DNA of 64,000 bases, from positions 5,872,269 through 5,936,268 of the forward strand of contig JAQFVV010012423.1 in assembly GCA_028023455.1 (NCBI GenBank), written 5' to 3'. Position 1 is the stretch's first letter, and every line of letters begins with the position of its first letter. The DNA is from Epiperipatus broadwayi. Taxonomy: Eukaryota > Onychophora > Udeonychophora > Euonychophora > Peripatidae. Below the pieces are notes generated by a model, which was not told where the DNA came from, did no database searches, and saw nothing but the letters and a program-made list of their open reading frames with translations. Below, piece after piece: positions 10,778 to 22,441 of the stretch. The position numbers and the translations under genes were made by a program.

Positions 10778-12070
10778 TCAAACACAAATTAAATAACTTA
10801 CAGAAATGTACAACAATACATGCAACACACTAAAGCAATATGTAGCAATAAAAAAGAAAAATATATACCTTACCCAACAACACACTTGGATCAGAGCACA
10901 CATACGGTGGGCACTGGGATACCCATCCACAGTCAGAGTGCCTATGACACTTGAAATAGATGGCTCTATAACAGCTGCACATAACATGATAAACTCAATA
11001 TATCACCACTTTAAAAAAAACTGCAAAAGCAAAGAGTGTATATACCAAATGAAGACATATTTGGAGACCCTGAAACAGACACACCAATAAAAACAACTGA
11101 GATTGTATTTCAACTTGCAACAATAACAAGAACATGTCACCCAGGACCACAAGGAATTCCAAAATTTGTGTTCAAACATCTTAGTCACTTCACAGCCAAA
11201 TACCTGTGTGATTTAGCCAATTACATATCCCAAAAAATTTACAACATACAAAGTCTATACCCAATTGCAATGGTTCCATTTAACAAAAAACCAACAGCAA
11301 TATCATCTTTATCTAATCTATGACCATTTTCAATGGGACCTTTAGGAATAAAAATTCTTGAAAGAGTAATAAAGGAGAAAATAGAACAACATATACTCCG
11401 TGTTATCATCAGCACAATATGCCAAAAAAGGATCATCCATTGGCCAGGGTGCCTTAATGTACAAAACAATAATCGAAGTAGTAAAAAAAGAAAGAAATAT
11501 GCACCAATTATAGTTCAACTAGACATTGAGGCAGCATTTGACTTGGTGCCTATAGCCAAATTATTAGATGTGCTGAAAAAAAAAACAATACCTCCATCCC
11601 TACTATATATAATAGCCAATCTGCTACTCAGCCATGAAATTCACATCACATTGAATGGGAAAAATTCACCAACCTTCAGATCAAGTCAATCCATCCCACA
11701 AGGATCCCCCCTCAGTGACTTGCTCTTTAAAATATATATAAATCCTCTATTAATAGAGATACAGAAAAAAATAAAAGGCATTCAAATCCCAAACACTGCT
11801 TTAAATATATCATGCATAGCCTATATGGATGATGTAACCATTTCCCTTCCCTCTAAAAAGAACCTCCCCATATTACAAGAGATAATCAAGAATTATACCT
11901 CAAATTTTAATTTAAAAATTAACACAAATAAAACTGCTGCATGGTCAATATACACAGGCAAGCACTGTACAGAGATGTTTAATGGTAAACCATCTGCTTT
12001 CCTTGGTTTCCCATTCTACCTTGGAACCAATGGAATGAGGCAAAAAATTCAAAATAAAAAAAGATGCTGA
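10778..12070 (+). pseudogene. LINE ORF2 reverse transcriptase domain
   Basis: Read in overlapping frames. 10806-11090 holds TWIRAHIRWALGYP and helices. 11036-11323 holds the GPQGIPKFVFKHL entry motif and FNKKPTAISSLSNL. 11333-12070 holds the main core: GPLGIKILERVI, VQLDIEAAFDLVP (first catalytic Asp), SIPQGSPLSDLLF and CIAYMDDVTISL, where YMDD replaces the FADD/YADD usual in L1-like RTs. It ends with LKINTNKTA and FLGFPFYLG. Stops at about 11322 and 12070 and a frame change near 11080 inactivate it. Confidence 0.85.
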
Positions 12071-13069
12071 AAAAATCGCAACCTCACTTGAAAAGTCATA
12101 CCTGTCAATATACTAAAGGTAGCACTATTTAATCAACTTATAATTACAAAAATTAACTACTACCCACCTATAATCAAATTTGCAAAAACATTCATATCCA
12201 AAATGTCATCAATCTGCAACAAACTAATATAGAAGAGAAAGTCAGTGGCAATCTCTTTAAAAAATTTGAGCAGACCACCACATAGCAATGGACTTGGACT
12301 CCATACAATCAATGTTTTTTACACACAGAAATCAGTAAATCTAATAACAGCACCCATAAAAAGATTTCCAGACCTGGAGTGTGTAATTAGTATAATACCC
12401 ACAGACAGACCACTCCCTTCATATGAATATCTATCCACACTGATTGAAGAACTCAAGCCAATATACAACAAAATATCACCCAATAATGACAACAAGTATA
12501 CATACTGGGACATTTATAATATACTAAACCCAAACCAGACACCTAATCTACATCCATCAGTTCTTGGGATAGACAACAGGCAACTACTGCAACAATTCAG
12601 AAAATGGTCATTAGAACCAAAATTATTTGACTTTCTACTTAAGCTTAATCTTAATGCTCTACCCACAACACATTTCCTCAGATTTCATAGATTCTACACA
12701 AATATAGACCCCATGTGTGGGCTATGTCATAGAGAAGAAGAGACACAAGATCATTTTCTTCATTCCTGCAGTGCACTAGAAACAATAAGTCACACAATGT
12801 TTATCACATACAGAAAGGCTATCATTTCAATTGATGAAATAATAAATACCTTTAAAAAAGGCAACATCCCTGCTATTCATGCAGCAACATATAGCCTTTA
12901 TGCTTACTGGTGTATCAGATGCACTTTTGCACATGCTAATAACCCTCGACACCACCCAGCAACATATTCAATAAAACTAGAACTGTTCAGAAAAAGAGAC
13001 AGCATCCTAGCTCAACCAGATGTGTTTGTAGCCACATGGTCACACTTGAAACAAAGATCCAGTCTATAA
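12071..13069 (+). pseudogene. LINE ORF2 C-terminal region with His/Cys knuckle
   Basis: 12071-12244 is broken, but 12245-13069 is an open 274-codon frame. It contains SNGLGLHTINVFYTQKSVN, a conserved mid-block, and near residue 158 MCGLCHREEETQDHFLHSC, the Cys/His knuckle of L1/Tx1 ORF2 tails, then a hydrophobic helical end and a stop at 13067. The same block is recognisable on the minus strand at 30190-30620 (NGLSLQCILIYYLQKSIN), which shows these are conserved element sequences. Confidence 0.85.
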
Positions 13070-13296
13070 AATATAAAGTCTAATATGATAGATGATGACA
13101 TTTTCAACATCAGCTTTTTTTCCAACTTCAAAGAGATGCAAACATAAACTGAACTAAATAGAAGACCAAATTTAAAAACAAGAAAGAAAGTAGGCAGAAT
13201 TGATAAAGACTTACATACTGAAAGTTGTTGTAATTTGTTTTGCATTTGTAACAAACCAATATAGTACTATATGTGATTCTATAACTTTTTAGACTC

Positions 13297-13302
13297 AATA
13301 AA
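13297..13302 (+). promoter_or_regulatory. Polyadenylation signal of the LINE
   Basis: AATAAA lies 228 bp after the ORF2 stop and 15 bases before the terminal (AAT)n array, where a poly(A) tail would normally begin. Confidence 0.55.
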
Positions 13303-13317
13303 GTTTTACTTTGAAAC

Positions 13318-13562
<245 letters not shown>

Positions 13563-13764
13563 CAATGTTACTGTTATGTTAATTATTATTTTTTTGTTAT
13601 TAATGCTTATACTACTGAAATATTATTGTATATTTACTAGTGTCAAGAGCTTCCCTTTTTTGTCCTCCACAAACTGAGACTACCATAGTGTTTTTTGAGT
13701 CCAAGAACTCAAGTTTATCACAATGGCCTTTTACTCATCAGACACAACTGTGTACAAGAATAAG

Positions 13765-14110
13765 CTATTTTTTAAATGCTGTAATTGCTTTTGGAAAATT
13801 TGTTTGTTGTCTTTTGATCACTTTTAAGTTAGAATAAAATTTTAAAATTGAGATTTAAAGTATTTAAATTTAATAGAATTGCTTGAAAATGGATATATAA
13901 CTAAGTTATAATGCCTTAATCCATTTGAAACACATTTTTTCAATATGTCAATTATTTTGATAGATATGGAACAGATGGCAGAAAAAATATGAAAAATATT
14001 TGATAATTTCACATTTTTCTGTTAATCATCCTTAGAATTTTCATTTCATTTAAATAATGGTCACAAGAGGACAGCTTATTTTTTTTCTTTTAATTTAATA
14101 ACATTTTTAA
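13765..14110 (+). repeat. Local duplicated block, copy 1
   Basis: Matches 14604-14955 along its whole length with moderate divergence. Shared landmarks are TAGAATTGCTTG, AATCCATTTGAAACAC, AATAATTTCACAT-like text and AATGGTCACAAGAG. Noncoding. No family recognised. Confidence 0.8.
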
Positions 14111-14169
14111 ACTATTTTAAACTCCTAATATATATGTATTATTATGTAATAATAATAACAATACATTTT

Positions 14170-14316
14170 AACTATAGAAGAAATATCTACAGATATATAT
14201 ACATATATATCAACTATAATGTCCAGTCTACTTAAATTATGATATAGTTTTACATTTACAATAAATGTGCAAATAGTAAAAACTTAAAAGTAATAGAGAT
14301 AATTTTTTTTATATAT
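14170..14316 (+). repeat. Local duplicated block, second set, copy 1
   Basis: With the first half of the adjoining foldback (to about 14420) it matches 15571-15790. Landmarks: CAACTATAATGTCCAGTC-like text, GATATAGTTTTA, TAATAGAGATA and GCTTTTATTGACTGTGCAC. The homology at the second site begins immediately after the G tract. Confidence 0.75.
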
Positions 14317-14581
14317 TAAATGCTTTTATTGACTGTGCACTAAAATGAAATAAAATAATTGTTTCTTCAACCACAATTGGAGTTTTTAGATTTAGTTTTA
14401 AATAAAAAGATAGGGGGTTCAGAAATTAATTAAGTTAATCCATATTTTTTATAACAAAGACATGACTTAGTTAATTTCTGAACCCAATCAATGCTTTTAT
14501 TTAATGTTAACTCTAAAAACTTCAATTGTTGTTGAAGAAACAATTATTTTATTTTTAGTACCCAATCAATAAAAGCATTTA
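14317..14581. mobile_element. Foldback (hairpin) repeat, ~265 bp
   Basis: The arms are inverted copies: the left arm starts TAAATGCTTTTATTGA and the right arm ends TCAATAAAAGCATTTA. Both carry ATAATTGTTTCTTCAAC in opposite orientation, and they meet around GGGTTCAGAAATTAA / TTAATTTCTGAACCC. No ORF. Fits a small non-autonomous foldback element. The left arm alone recurs at about 15690-15790. Confidence 0.75.
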
Positions 14582-14603
14582 ATGTAAAAATATCTATTAT
14601 TAA

Positions 14604-14955
14604 ATGTTTTTATTGATTTTGGAAACCATGTTTGTTTTTTTTGTTTGTTTATTAATTTTTGATCTTTTTTAAGTCAGAATGAAATTGTGAAATCATGGTT
14701 CAATGTATTTAAATTCAGTAGAATTGCTTGTAAATTATTTAACTAGGTTATATCACACTAATCCATTTGAAACACTTATCTTTTCAGTATGTCAACTAGT
14801 TTGGTATATATGAAACAAATAGCAGGAAAAATATGAAAAAGATTCAATAATTTCACATATTGCACTTAACAATTATTTTTAAAATTTTCATTTGGTTTAA
14901 ACAATGGTCACAAGAGTGGAGTTTAAATTTTATTTTTTTTTAATTTAATAACATT
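14604..14955 (+). repeat. Local duplicated block, copy 2
   Basis: See 13765-14110. The offset between copies is about 840 bp, so the foldback at 14317-14581 lies between them. Confidence 0.8.
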
Positions 14956-15481
14956 TTAAAAACTATATGAATAATAAATCAATAATAAAGTTTTCTATTT
15001 AAAACTATTTGTATTTTTATTTTAAAATAATTATTTTGTTGTTTTTTTTTAAAAGGAAACTACAAAAATAGTATTATTTAAGACAATAATGAAAAGCTAA
15101 AAAAGAATGGAAATTTTTTTCTTTAGCATTTTTTTTAAACAACTGTTTTAACATAATACATCTTTCAATTTAAATAGAAAACTTAATTACTGATTTATTA
15201 TGTATATATAATTATATATACATATTAAATATAATATATACATTAAGAATATTAATAAAATTTCATATAACATTAAGAGTTTATATATATATTAATTTAT
15301 GGCACAAATATTTAATGACTAACATATACTACATGTGTAACAGTGATTTAAAGTAAAATTACTTATATTAAGTAAAGTTTATTTACAATATATACACATG
15401 TATTATTATGTACACATACTAAATATGATATATACATAAGAGATATACAATTTAACTTATAGCAGAAATATTTACCGAAAA

Positions 15482-15526
<45 letters not shown>

Positions 15527-15570
15527 CGGGGGGGGGGAAAGGGGGGGGGGGGGGGGGAGAGGGGGGGGGG
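15482..15570 (+). repeat. Poly-G tract, 89 bp with few interruptions
   Basis: 45 consecutive G (15482-15526), one C, 10 G, AAA, 17 G, AGA, 10 G, then (AT)8. It is strikingly out of character in this AT-rich sequence. Either a true G tract, able to form quadruplexes, or a sequencing/gap-filling artefact. Confidence 0.95.
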
Positions 15571-15790
15571 ATATATATATATATATAAACTATAAGTGTC
15601 CAGTCAATTTAAAGTACAATATAGTTTTAAATTTTCAAAAAATGGGTCAATACTAAAAGGTTAAAAATAATAGAGATATTTTTATATATTAGATGCTTTT
15701 ATTGACTGTGCACTAAAATAAAATAAAATAATTGTTTCTTCAACCACAATTGGAGTTTTTATATTTAACTTGAAATAAAAGCATGGTAGG
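15571..15790 (+). repeat. Local duplicated block, second set, copy 2
   Basis: Counterpart of 14170-14420, including the left foldback arm with ATAATTGTTTCTTCAACC. Homology stops near the position where the right arm of the foldback would begin. Confidence 0.75.
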
Positions 15791-17659
15791 CTCAACAATA
15801 TCTTTTTATCTATTTTCATGCATACCTTTTTATATTAATCTCATACCTAAGAGAGAAAAGAGTAAGATTTAAATAACTACTGATTCTATTCTTAACTTAA
15901 CATCTACGTATTATAGTTTACTCCCACTATTTCAGATTTTGAACTCAGGGAGATGTATTGTTCTCTGGTTTAGGGAAATTTTGTATCACTGTATTTTTAA
16001 CATATGTAAAATGAGTGTATGTCTATTAATAGGTGTGGGTAAAATATATTGTTTACACGAAAATAACAATTGTGATATGTGTATAAGGATATGGCTTAAT
16101 AAAATTTAACCACAGAAAAATAAAACAAGAAATACATTTTAACATTTGAATAAATTTAATGAACATATTTACATTGACTATTATTATTTGGATAATAAAA
16201 TTTAAAACAAAGTCAAAAAGAACTTATTTAGACATCCATGGTTATTCTTCATTTACATTTGGTTTATACCAATGTTTCCTATCCTGATTCCATGAAGAAT
16301 AGTGAGTACATGTCCTGATTAACATAAATAAACTTCATATTATATACAACATTATTATAAATATAGTAACATATTTAATTATTGTTTTGTCTTAGTTAAT
16401 GCCATGATGGTTTAATAGACCCCCTTGTTGTGTACAATATGTGTGCAATAAAAGAGTTATAAGTTTAAAACATATATAATAATAAAAATATGCATAGAAA
16501 ATTTATTAAAAAATATTAATAATTAACACAAACTTTAAAATAAACAATTAACAAATGTAGGTGCATTGAACATATATAAATATGGAATTTATATATATCT
16601 TAAGTAGCATCTTACCTTGTTTTATTTTTAATGATCAGATTATTTCATAATCAAGATTGTACCTTATAAATATTGTCTATCCATAATACTGAGATACATC
16701 ACTTTTATTATTAATTTCATAAATTTTAAATTAAAGTATTCAGCCCTATATTAAAATAAAAAAAATAAATTATTATACATAACATACAAACAATTAATTA
16801 TCAATGATGTTAACTTTTTGATTGTAACAGTGAGATTAGAAGATATAAGATTCTGAAGAAGATTGGTGGGGCAATTGAAACTGTAAACAGAAGAAAAGGG
16901 TGAATAATAAAGCATTGTAAAAGTAATATAGTGTTTCATCAATTAATTATTATATGATGTCAACTTTATAAATGGGTTTTACAGTTTGTATGGATAATGT
17001 TCTGATGGCTTATTTTTATTATCCTGGTAGTTTCTTTATGTACGGTTAAGAATTTAAATATCTGGTGAGTTTGTTGATTTTATTACCCTCCAAACTGAAG
17101 TTTTGGAATGAAGTGTAACAAGAAAGAATTTGTGATGGATCTTTTTGATATTTATCAATCTAGGTTTGGAAAGATAAGACAACCCCATATTGGTCTTAGA
17201 AATTTCTAGCTCCATGGATGATGACTTTTTTTCTATGATGTTCTCCTTGTTTTCAACAATGCACGGTTATTTTAGTCAATATTTATATAAATATTTTGTA
17301 GTAGATATTAGTTGGAGAAGTGTCAATATTCTTCTGCTACTGTATGTTTCAGATTTAAATTCAGACATTTAAACTGATGAATCAATTATGGTTTTCTTTT
17401 GTTTTAGAGAAACGAATGCTTTATTCTGTTCATAAATTATTAATTCATGAACTCTTTGTTTAGATGTTTTAGAACTAAATGTTTTTATTCATTTTTTTAA
17501 AATCCTTGTAAAGGATTTCTTCAGCAGTATTTCGAGTTTGAATTGATTGACACAAACCTTTAGATTTTTCTTTTAACTCCTTCATCCAGGGTATGATAAT
17601 TTTTTTTACTCATGTAAAAGACTTTTTTCCTTCTTGAACAAAAAGTTCATTGAATATCC

Positions 17660-17662
<3 letters not shown>
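15791..17662. other. AT-rich stretch, nothing recognised
   Basis: Stops in every frame. Short frames at 16751-16942 (minus) and 17190-17372 (plus) are Phe/Leu/Ser-rich without motifs. No RNA gene or repeat assigned. Confidence 0.5.

Positions 17663-17753
<91 letters not shown>
17663..17753. repeat. (TA)n microsatellite
   Basis: About 90 bp of TA dinucleotides that occupy the place of the first ~20 bp of the adjoining LTR when compared with the right-hand LTR, whose first bases (21264-21283) are missing here. Confidence 0.95.
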
Positions 17754-17756
<3 letters not shown>

Positions 17757-18925
17757 CACATATAATTTTATTTAAAAAAATTATTAAAATAATCTTTCAT
17801 AAAAGAAAAACATAAAATTAAATGTTGAAGAGTTTATTACAGTTTGTTTTCGAAAAGATGAGAGTCAAATAGTTTTCTATCATTAGTTTTTGAAATAAAA
17901 GTTAGAAAATAATTGATTAAGAGGGGGAGGGAAAGTTTTAGTTAGAAAAGTTTAAAAAAAAATACAAATCTCTTTTCATTCGAATTAAAGAAAAGTAATC
18001 TTAAAAACTAGTTATATATGTGCATATATATGTGTGATTGTCAATAATAGAATAAATGTATGCATAATAAATGTTATTATAAATAAATGAAAGTTAAAAA
18101 ATTCAAAAACACAGCGATGGCTATTAACTAAAAATATAAAACAACATATCTGCATGGCTATTACTAATTAAACAATCTTCCAAAACACATTGTCAAAGGA
18201 TTATCAATGAAATTTCGACAACAGATATTGCGGAGGATATCGAAAAGAAAAACACTTCACAGGTATAAATAAGAAAATTTTATTGGATAATTAGTTCAGT
18301 TCAGTTCAGAAATTAATTGAGTCAGTTAAGTCAAGAGAGGACAATCAGTTGAGTTAATTGTATCCAGAAACAAAATGCAGTGCTGAGCAGTTTTTGGGAA
18401 ATACACGCCTCTCCACAGCCTGATGTCTGATAAAAACAGCAAGATCTGCCTGTGAAATAATGTCAGCTTAACAACTTGGAAATCTCCGTCAATATCTAAT
18501 TGTCTCCAATAATAATGATCACAATAATAATAATCAAACACATCAAGGAAACATCTTAGCCAGCTGGAAGTATTCGTAATGGAAATATTCTCACCTAAAA
18601 CAGTAATCAAAGAAAAGAAGTTCTACATCCACATTCAAAATCCTAGGTAATAACATTTCATATTCTTATTTCTATAATAACCATTGAATTGCATTAATTT
18701 GTAAAGCCTCCAGAGACAAGTAATTTGAATGCTATAAGCATGCATAAAATGAACTATTGATGTGCATGTTTGTGAATGCTATATGATTTTATAGACATCA
18801 AATATTATTTGCGCTATATTATAGTGTGTTACTTTAAAATGTGCATGTGTTATATTAGTTAAAAAATTATAAAGATGTTTAAATTTAGTAAATTAATGTT
18901 AGTTAATAAATTGTCTTAAAACTTA
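17751..18925 (+). repeat. 5' LTR of element 1
   Basis: Collinear with 21284-22441, with scattered substitutions and small indels. The first 20 bases are replaced by the (TA)n array. The exact 3' end is unclear: homology fades at 18925, but a CA at 18946-18947 just before the PBS-like TGG may be the true terminus. Confidence 0.85.
18264..18271 (+). promoter_or_regulatory. TATA-like box in 5' LTR
   Basis: TATAAATA about 510 bp into the LTR, conserved at 21795-21802 in the other LTR. Fits a Pol II promoter at the U3/R boundary; inference from position and conservation only. Confidence 0.4.
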
Positions 18926-18948
18926 AAAAAAAAAGAACCCAGTAACAA

Positions 18949-18972
18949 TGGCTATACCCACCTTGGGGCTGG
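18949..18972 (+). promoter_or_regulatory. Primer-binding-site-like segment
   Basis: A TGG directly after CA, followed by ACCCACCTTGGGGCTGGACC-like text, matches the layout of a gypsy-type PBS (TGG plus a tRNA 3'-end complement and a GGGGCT block). The first bases deviate, as expected after decay. The primer tRNA cannot be named with confidence. Confidence 0.4.
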
Positions 18973-19239
18973 ACCTATGAAACTAGTAATTAAATACTTT
19001 GTTTCTTTTTCAAAAATTTTTATACAAAGCTAAATTATGTATGTAAAAGTGTTTTAATTTTAAAAAAAGAATTGACCGTAAACTTTTTTTTTAATGAAAA
19101 GAGATTTATGCTATTTACGTTATTTAAAATAAATCATTATGTTAAATCGTGTGTTGCAGTCTTAGTAAGAAAAATAAATAAATAAGTCATATATTAAATT
19201 TAGTTTAATGTAAGCCCTAGTTTGAAAAAAATACAAAAA

Positions 19240-19735
19240 TAAAATATATGGTTTCAAAATAGGAAAAGATATAGAGCTGGAGGAATTAATAAAAAGAGTA
19301 GAGGCATTAGAAAGGGAACATGAGGATATAAAAACATGGGTGCACATATATTTTTAAAATCCCCAAATTAGTGGAAAAGGAAGATATATCTGAGATGCAG
19401 ATGATGATGAATATGATGCAAAATTTTGAGCAAAGTCAGCAAGACCTCAAAAAATAATTGTATTAGAAACTTGAGCAAAGCCAGTTAGAGCTCAAAGCAG
19501 AATTGAAGGAAGAAATTAGTCAGGTTAAAGGAGAAATTAAGAACTCAGAGCAGAAGTAAGAGACATAAGATGTAAAATGACAGATAAAGTAGAAACTTAT
19601 GTAGATCAAAAGGCAGAAGATTGCATTAAGTATAGTGATAAAGAAATAAAAATAATAAAGATAGAAAATAATGTAATAGAGTTTTCAAAAAAAAGCATTC
19701 ATGTTTGTTTTAAACGTAAATTTAAAATAAAAAGA
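19240..19735 (+). pseudogene. gag-like coiled-coil remnant of element 1
   Basis: Frame-broken but readable: KDIELEELIKRVEALEREHEDI, then NPQ-like residues, then SEMQMMMNMMQNFEQSQQD and ELKAELKEEISQVKGEIKN, all strongly heptad-like and Glu/Lys/Met-rich. Element 2 at 48470-48850 has the same order (KNPQAVEREKEEIE, then a Met-rich MMIKMMMDMMEE block), and the gypsy gag at 61347-61784 has a comparable Met-rich helix. No zinc knuckle is seen. It is gag-like by composition and context rather than by a diagnostic motif. Confidence 0.55.
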
Positions 19736-21250
19736 AAGTGTTGAAAAAAATATTCACTGTTAGGAAAAATACGAAGATCTGCAAAGTTTAAAGGTTTTCT
19801 GATTTACAAGGCAGAAAATAGAACAGAAAGAAAAAGAGATAAAATAAATTTTCATCGAGGGATAGAAGTGGGAATATGGAATATAATTTATATTAGTGAG
19901 TTAGTAGAAAGAAAGAAGGGACCACCTGACATAATTTAAAAGTTAGTAAACAGGCAGAATAGTAAAGAAAATAAACAAAAAAGACCGGAAATAGACTATG
20001 AGTTTAATATAATTATTTTGACATAGGTAAAAAGCCTGAATCAGAATTTTGCTATTTAAAATGAAATGTTTGAAAGTAATAATATAAACGGAGGCTTCGC
20101 AAAATAAAAGATTTTTTTTTCTCCACATACATATTAATATAGAGAAAATGCTAGTAAATAAACAGTTCAAATAAATAAAAAAAAATCAATCAATAAAATC
20201 AAGTTAAATAAATAAGTGTAATATATCTGTAGTAAATAATAATAAAGAATGACTCATAATAAACTAATAGATTTTTTTTTTTGGAATACACGCACAGTAA
20301 TAAAAGGAAATAAATAAATGGTTTAAAGTAATCATGTCTGATAAAATCTTTGTATAATGATAAAGAGCAGTAAAATAAAATAGTTTTCTGAATATACGTA
20401 TGTTAATACATAAGTTAAAGTAATGGGTTAAAATAATATTGTAATATAAATAAATATGTAAACTAATGTCCGTGATGGTTTAGAATAGTATTGTAAGATT
20501 AAATAAATATGTTCATGCTAACTTAAGAATAATATTGTAAGATTAAAATAGATATTGGTTGTATGATTTAAAAAACGATATTGTAATGTTTATAAATATA
20601 AATGAAAGTCAATCTAAGTTGTATTAGGAAAGTATCAGGGTTCGAAATTAAGGGAAGAGGGTAGTATAGAAATAAGTTTAGATAAGGATAAGTTTAAAGC
20701 TGTAGACTGGATAAATTTTAGTACCCGTAACGGATTGGCAGGGATCATTCCTCTTTTAAAATGAGCACTGGCGACAACCAGAGTAAGTCATAAGTATCTT
20801 TTTCAGGGGAGAATCCCTATATCTCGTACCTCGTTTTTCAAAGCGTAAGTCAGAAATGGATAGTTGAAAATTCCTTCCATTTGCAGCAACCTCTTCTTAG
20901 TCAAAGTCTGATCAAAAGAATTGGCAATCATTTTCCAAAGCATAAGTTGAAAATTCCTGCCATTCGCAGTGACCTTTTCTTAGTCAACGTCCACTCAAGA
21001 GAATTGGCAGCCGAAGCTTCGTTTATAAAAGATCCCTGTGCCATAAAATTAGTTTCTCCTCATGGTCACTATTTAGGACTCAGAACATTGTGAGCAATCT
21101 TACCAGCATTGAAAAAAAAAAGTATGATCAGAGATTGCCCTTAGTATGGAAAGTAAAAGATATCACAAAGCAAACTTAGAAAAAAATAAATAAATTAGGA
21201 ATTAAAGTTGTCAGAGATAAAATGGTCAAAAATAGATGCATTTTACTCTC
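19736..21250 (+). other. Element 1 internal region without coding potential
   Basis: AT-rich and stop-filled. An imperfect ~100-bp tandem duplication lies at about 20839-21010 (both copies contain GTTGAAAATTCC and CTTCTTAGTCAA-type text). A 70-codon frame at 20881-21093 lies over it and has no motif. Confidence 0.5.
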
Positions 21251-21263
21251 AAAGGGGGGATGG
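21251..21263 (+). promoter_or_regulatory. Polypurine tract of element 1
   Basis: AAAGGGGGGATGG immediately before the TG that starts the right LTR: the standard plus-strand primer position. Confidence 0.75.
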
Positions 21264-22441
21264 TGTAATGTACCAATATTGAATATTGGCACATATAATT
21301 TTATCTAAAAAATTATTAAAATAATCTTTCATAAAAGAAAAACATAAAATTAAATGTTGAAGAGTTTATTACCGTTTGTTTTCGAAAAGTTGAGAGTCAA
21401 ATAGTTTTCTATCATTAGTTTTTGAAATAAAAGTTAGAAAATAATTGATTAAGAGGGGGGAGGGGAAGTTTTGGTTAGAAAGTTTAAAAAAAATACAAAT
21501 CTCTTTTCATTCGAATTAAAGAAAAGTAATCTTAAAACTAGTTATATATGTGCACATATATGTGCGATTGTCAATAATAGAATAAATCTATGTGTAATAA
21601 ATGTTATTATAAATAAATAAAAGTTAAAAAATTCAAAAACACAGTGATGGCTATTAATTAAAAATATAAAACAACACATCTGCATGGCTATTACTAATTA
21701 AACAATCTTCCAAAACACATTGTCAAAGGATTATCAATGAAATTTCGACAACAGATATTGCCGGAGGATATCGAAAAGAAAAACACTTCGCAGGTATAAA
21801 TAGTAAAATTTTATCAGATTATTAGTTCAGTTCAGAAATTAATTGAGTCAGTTAAGTCAAGAGAGGACAATCAGTTGAGTTAATTGTATCCAGAAACAAA
21901 ATGCAGTGCTGAGCAGTTTTTGGGAAATACATGCCTCTCCACAGCCTGATGTACGATGAAAACAGCAAGATCTGCCCATGAAATAATGTCAGCTTAACAA
22001 CTTGGAAATCTCCATCAATATCTAATTGTCTCCAATAATAATAATCATGATAATAATAATGAAATGCATCAAGGAAACATCCCACCTGGCTGGAAGTATT
22101 CGTAATGGAAATATTCTCACCTAAAGCAGTAACCAAAAAAAAAGAATTTCTACGTCCACATTCAAAATCTTAGGTAATAACATTTCATATTTTTATTTTT
22201 ATAATAGCCATTGCATTGCATTAATTCATAATGCTTCCAAAGACAAGTAATTTGAATGCTATAAGCATGCATAAAATGAACTATTGATGTGCATGTTTGT
22301 GAATGCTATATGATTTTATAGACATCAAATATTATTTGTGCTATATTATAGTGTGTTAATTTAAAATGTGTGTGTATTATATTAGATTTATAAAATGTTT
22401 AAAATTAGTAAATGTTAGTTAATAAATTGTCTTTAAAATTA
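21264..22441 (+). repeat. 3' LTR of element 1
   Basis: Begins TGTAATGTACC after the purine tract. Collinear with the left LTR from 21284. Contains the conserved TATAAATA at 21795. The right edge is set where the two copies stop matching; a CA at 22458-22459 is an alternative end. No target duplication could be tested because the left end has been overwritten by (TA)n. Confidence 0.85.

Larger units (their letters stand above)
7948..13317 (+). mobile_element. L1/Tx1-like two-ORF LINE, near full length but inactivated
   Basis: A 5' leader (7948-8173) is followed by ORF1 with a CCHC knuckle (8174-9783), a ~60-bp spacer, and an ORF2 series: EEP endonuclease from the ATG at 9847, RT with YMDD (10778-12070) and a C-terminal His/Cys region (12071-13069). 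A 3' UTR has AATAAA at 13297, 16 bases before the (AAT)n array. The order and motifs match the L1/Tx1 group. Each ORF has several stops or frame changes. A related fragment is on the minus strand at 29780-30620. Which clade within L1/Tx1 is not resolvable without a tree. Confidence 0.85.
17751..22441 (+). mobile_element. LTR retrotransposon with gag-like remnant only (element 1)
   Basis: Two long direct repeats (17751-18925 and 21264-22441) flank about 2.3 kb. A PBS-like TGG segment follows the left repeat, and a purine tract with six G directly precedes the TG start of the right repeat. Orientation is plus. Only coiled-coil gag-like debris is present inside, with no protease, RT or integrase. 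The LTRs are still very similar, so insertion is fairly recent relative to the LINEs. It must have been copied with enzymes from another element, or has lost pol since. Confidence 0.82.

Noticed and set aside
18326-18610. 94-codon antisense frame in the element 1 5' LTR, repeated at 21852-22136
   Set aside because: Both copies keep the frame, but about 13 of 94 residues differ and nearly all changes I can see alter the amino acid. This is what neutral LTR divergence gives; no motif and no support for coding.
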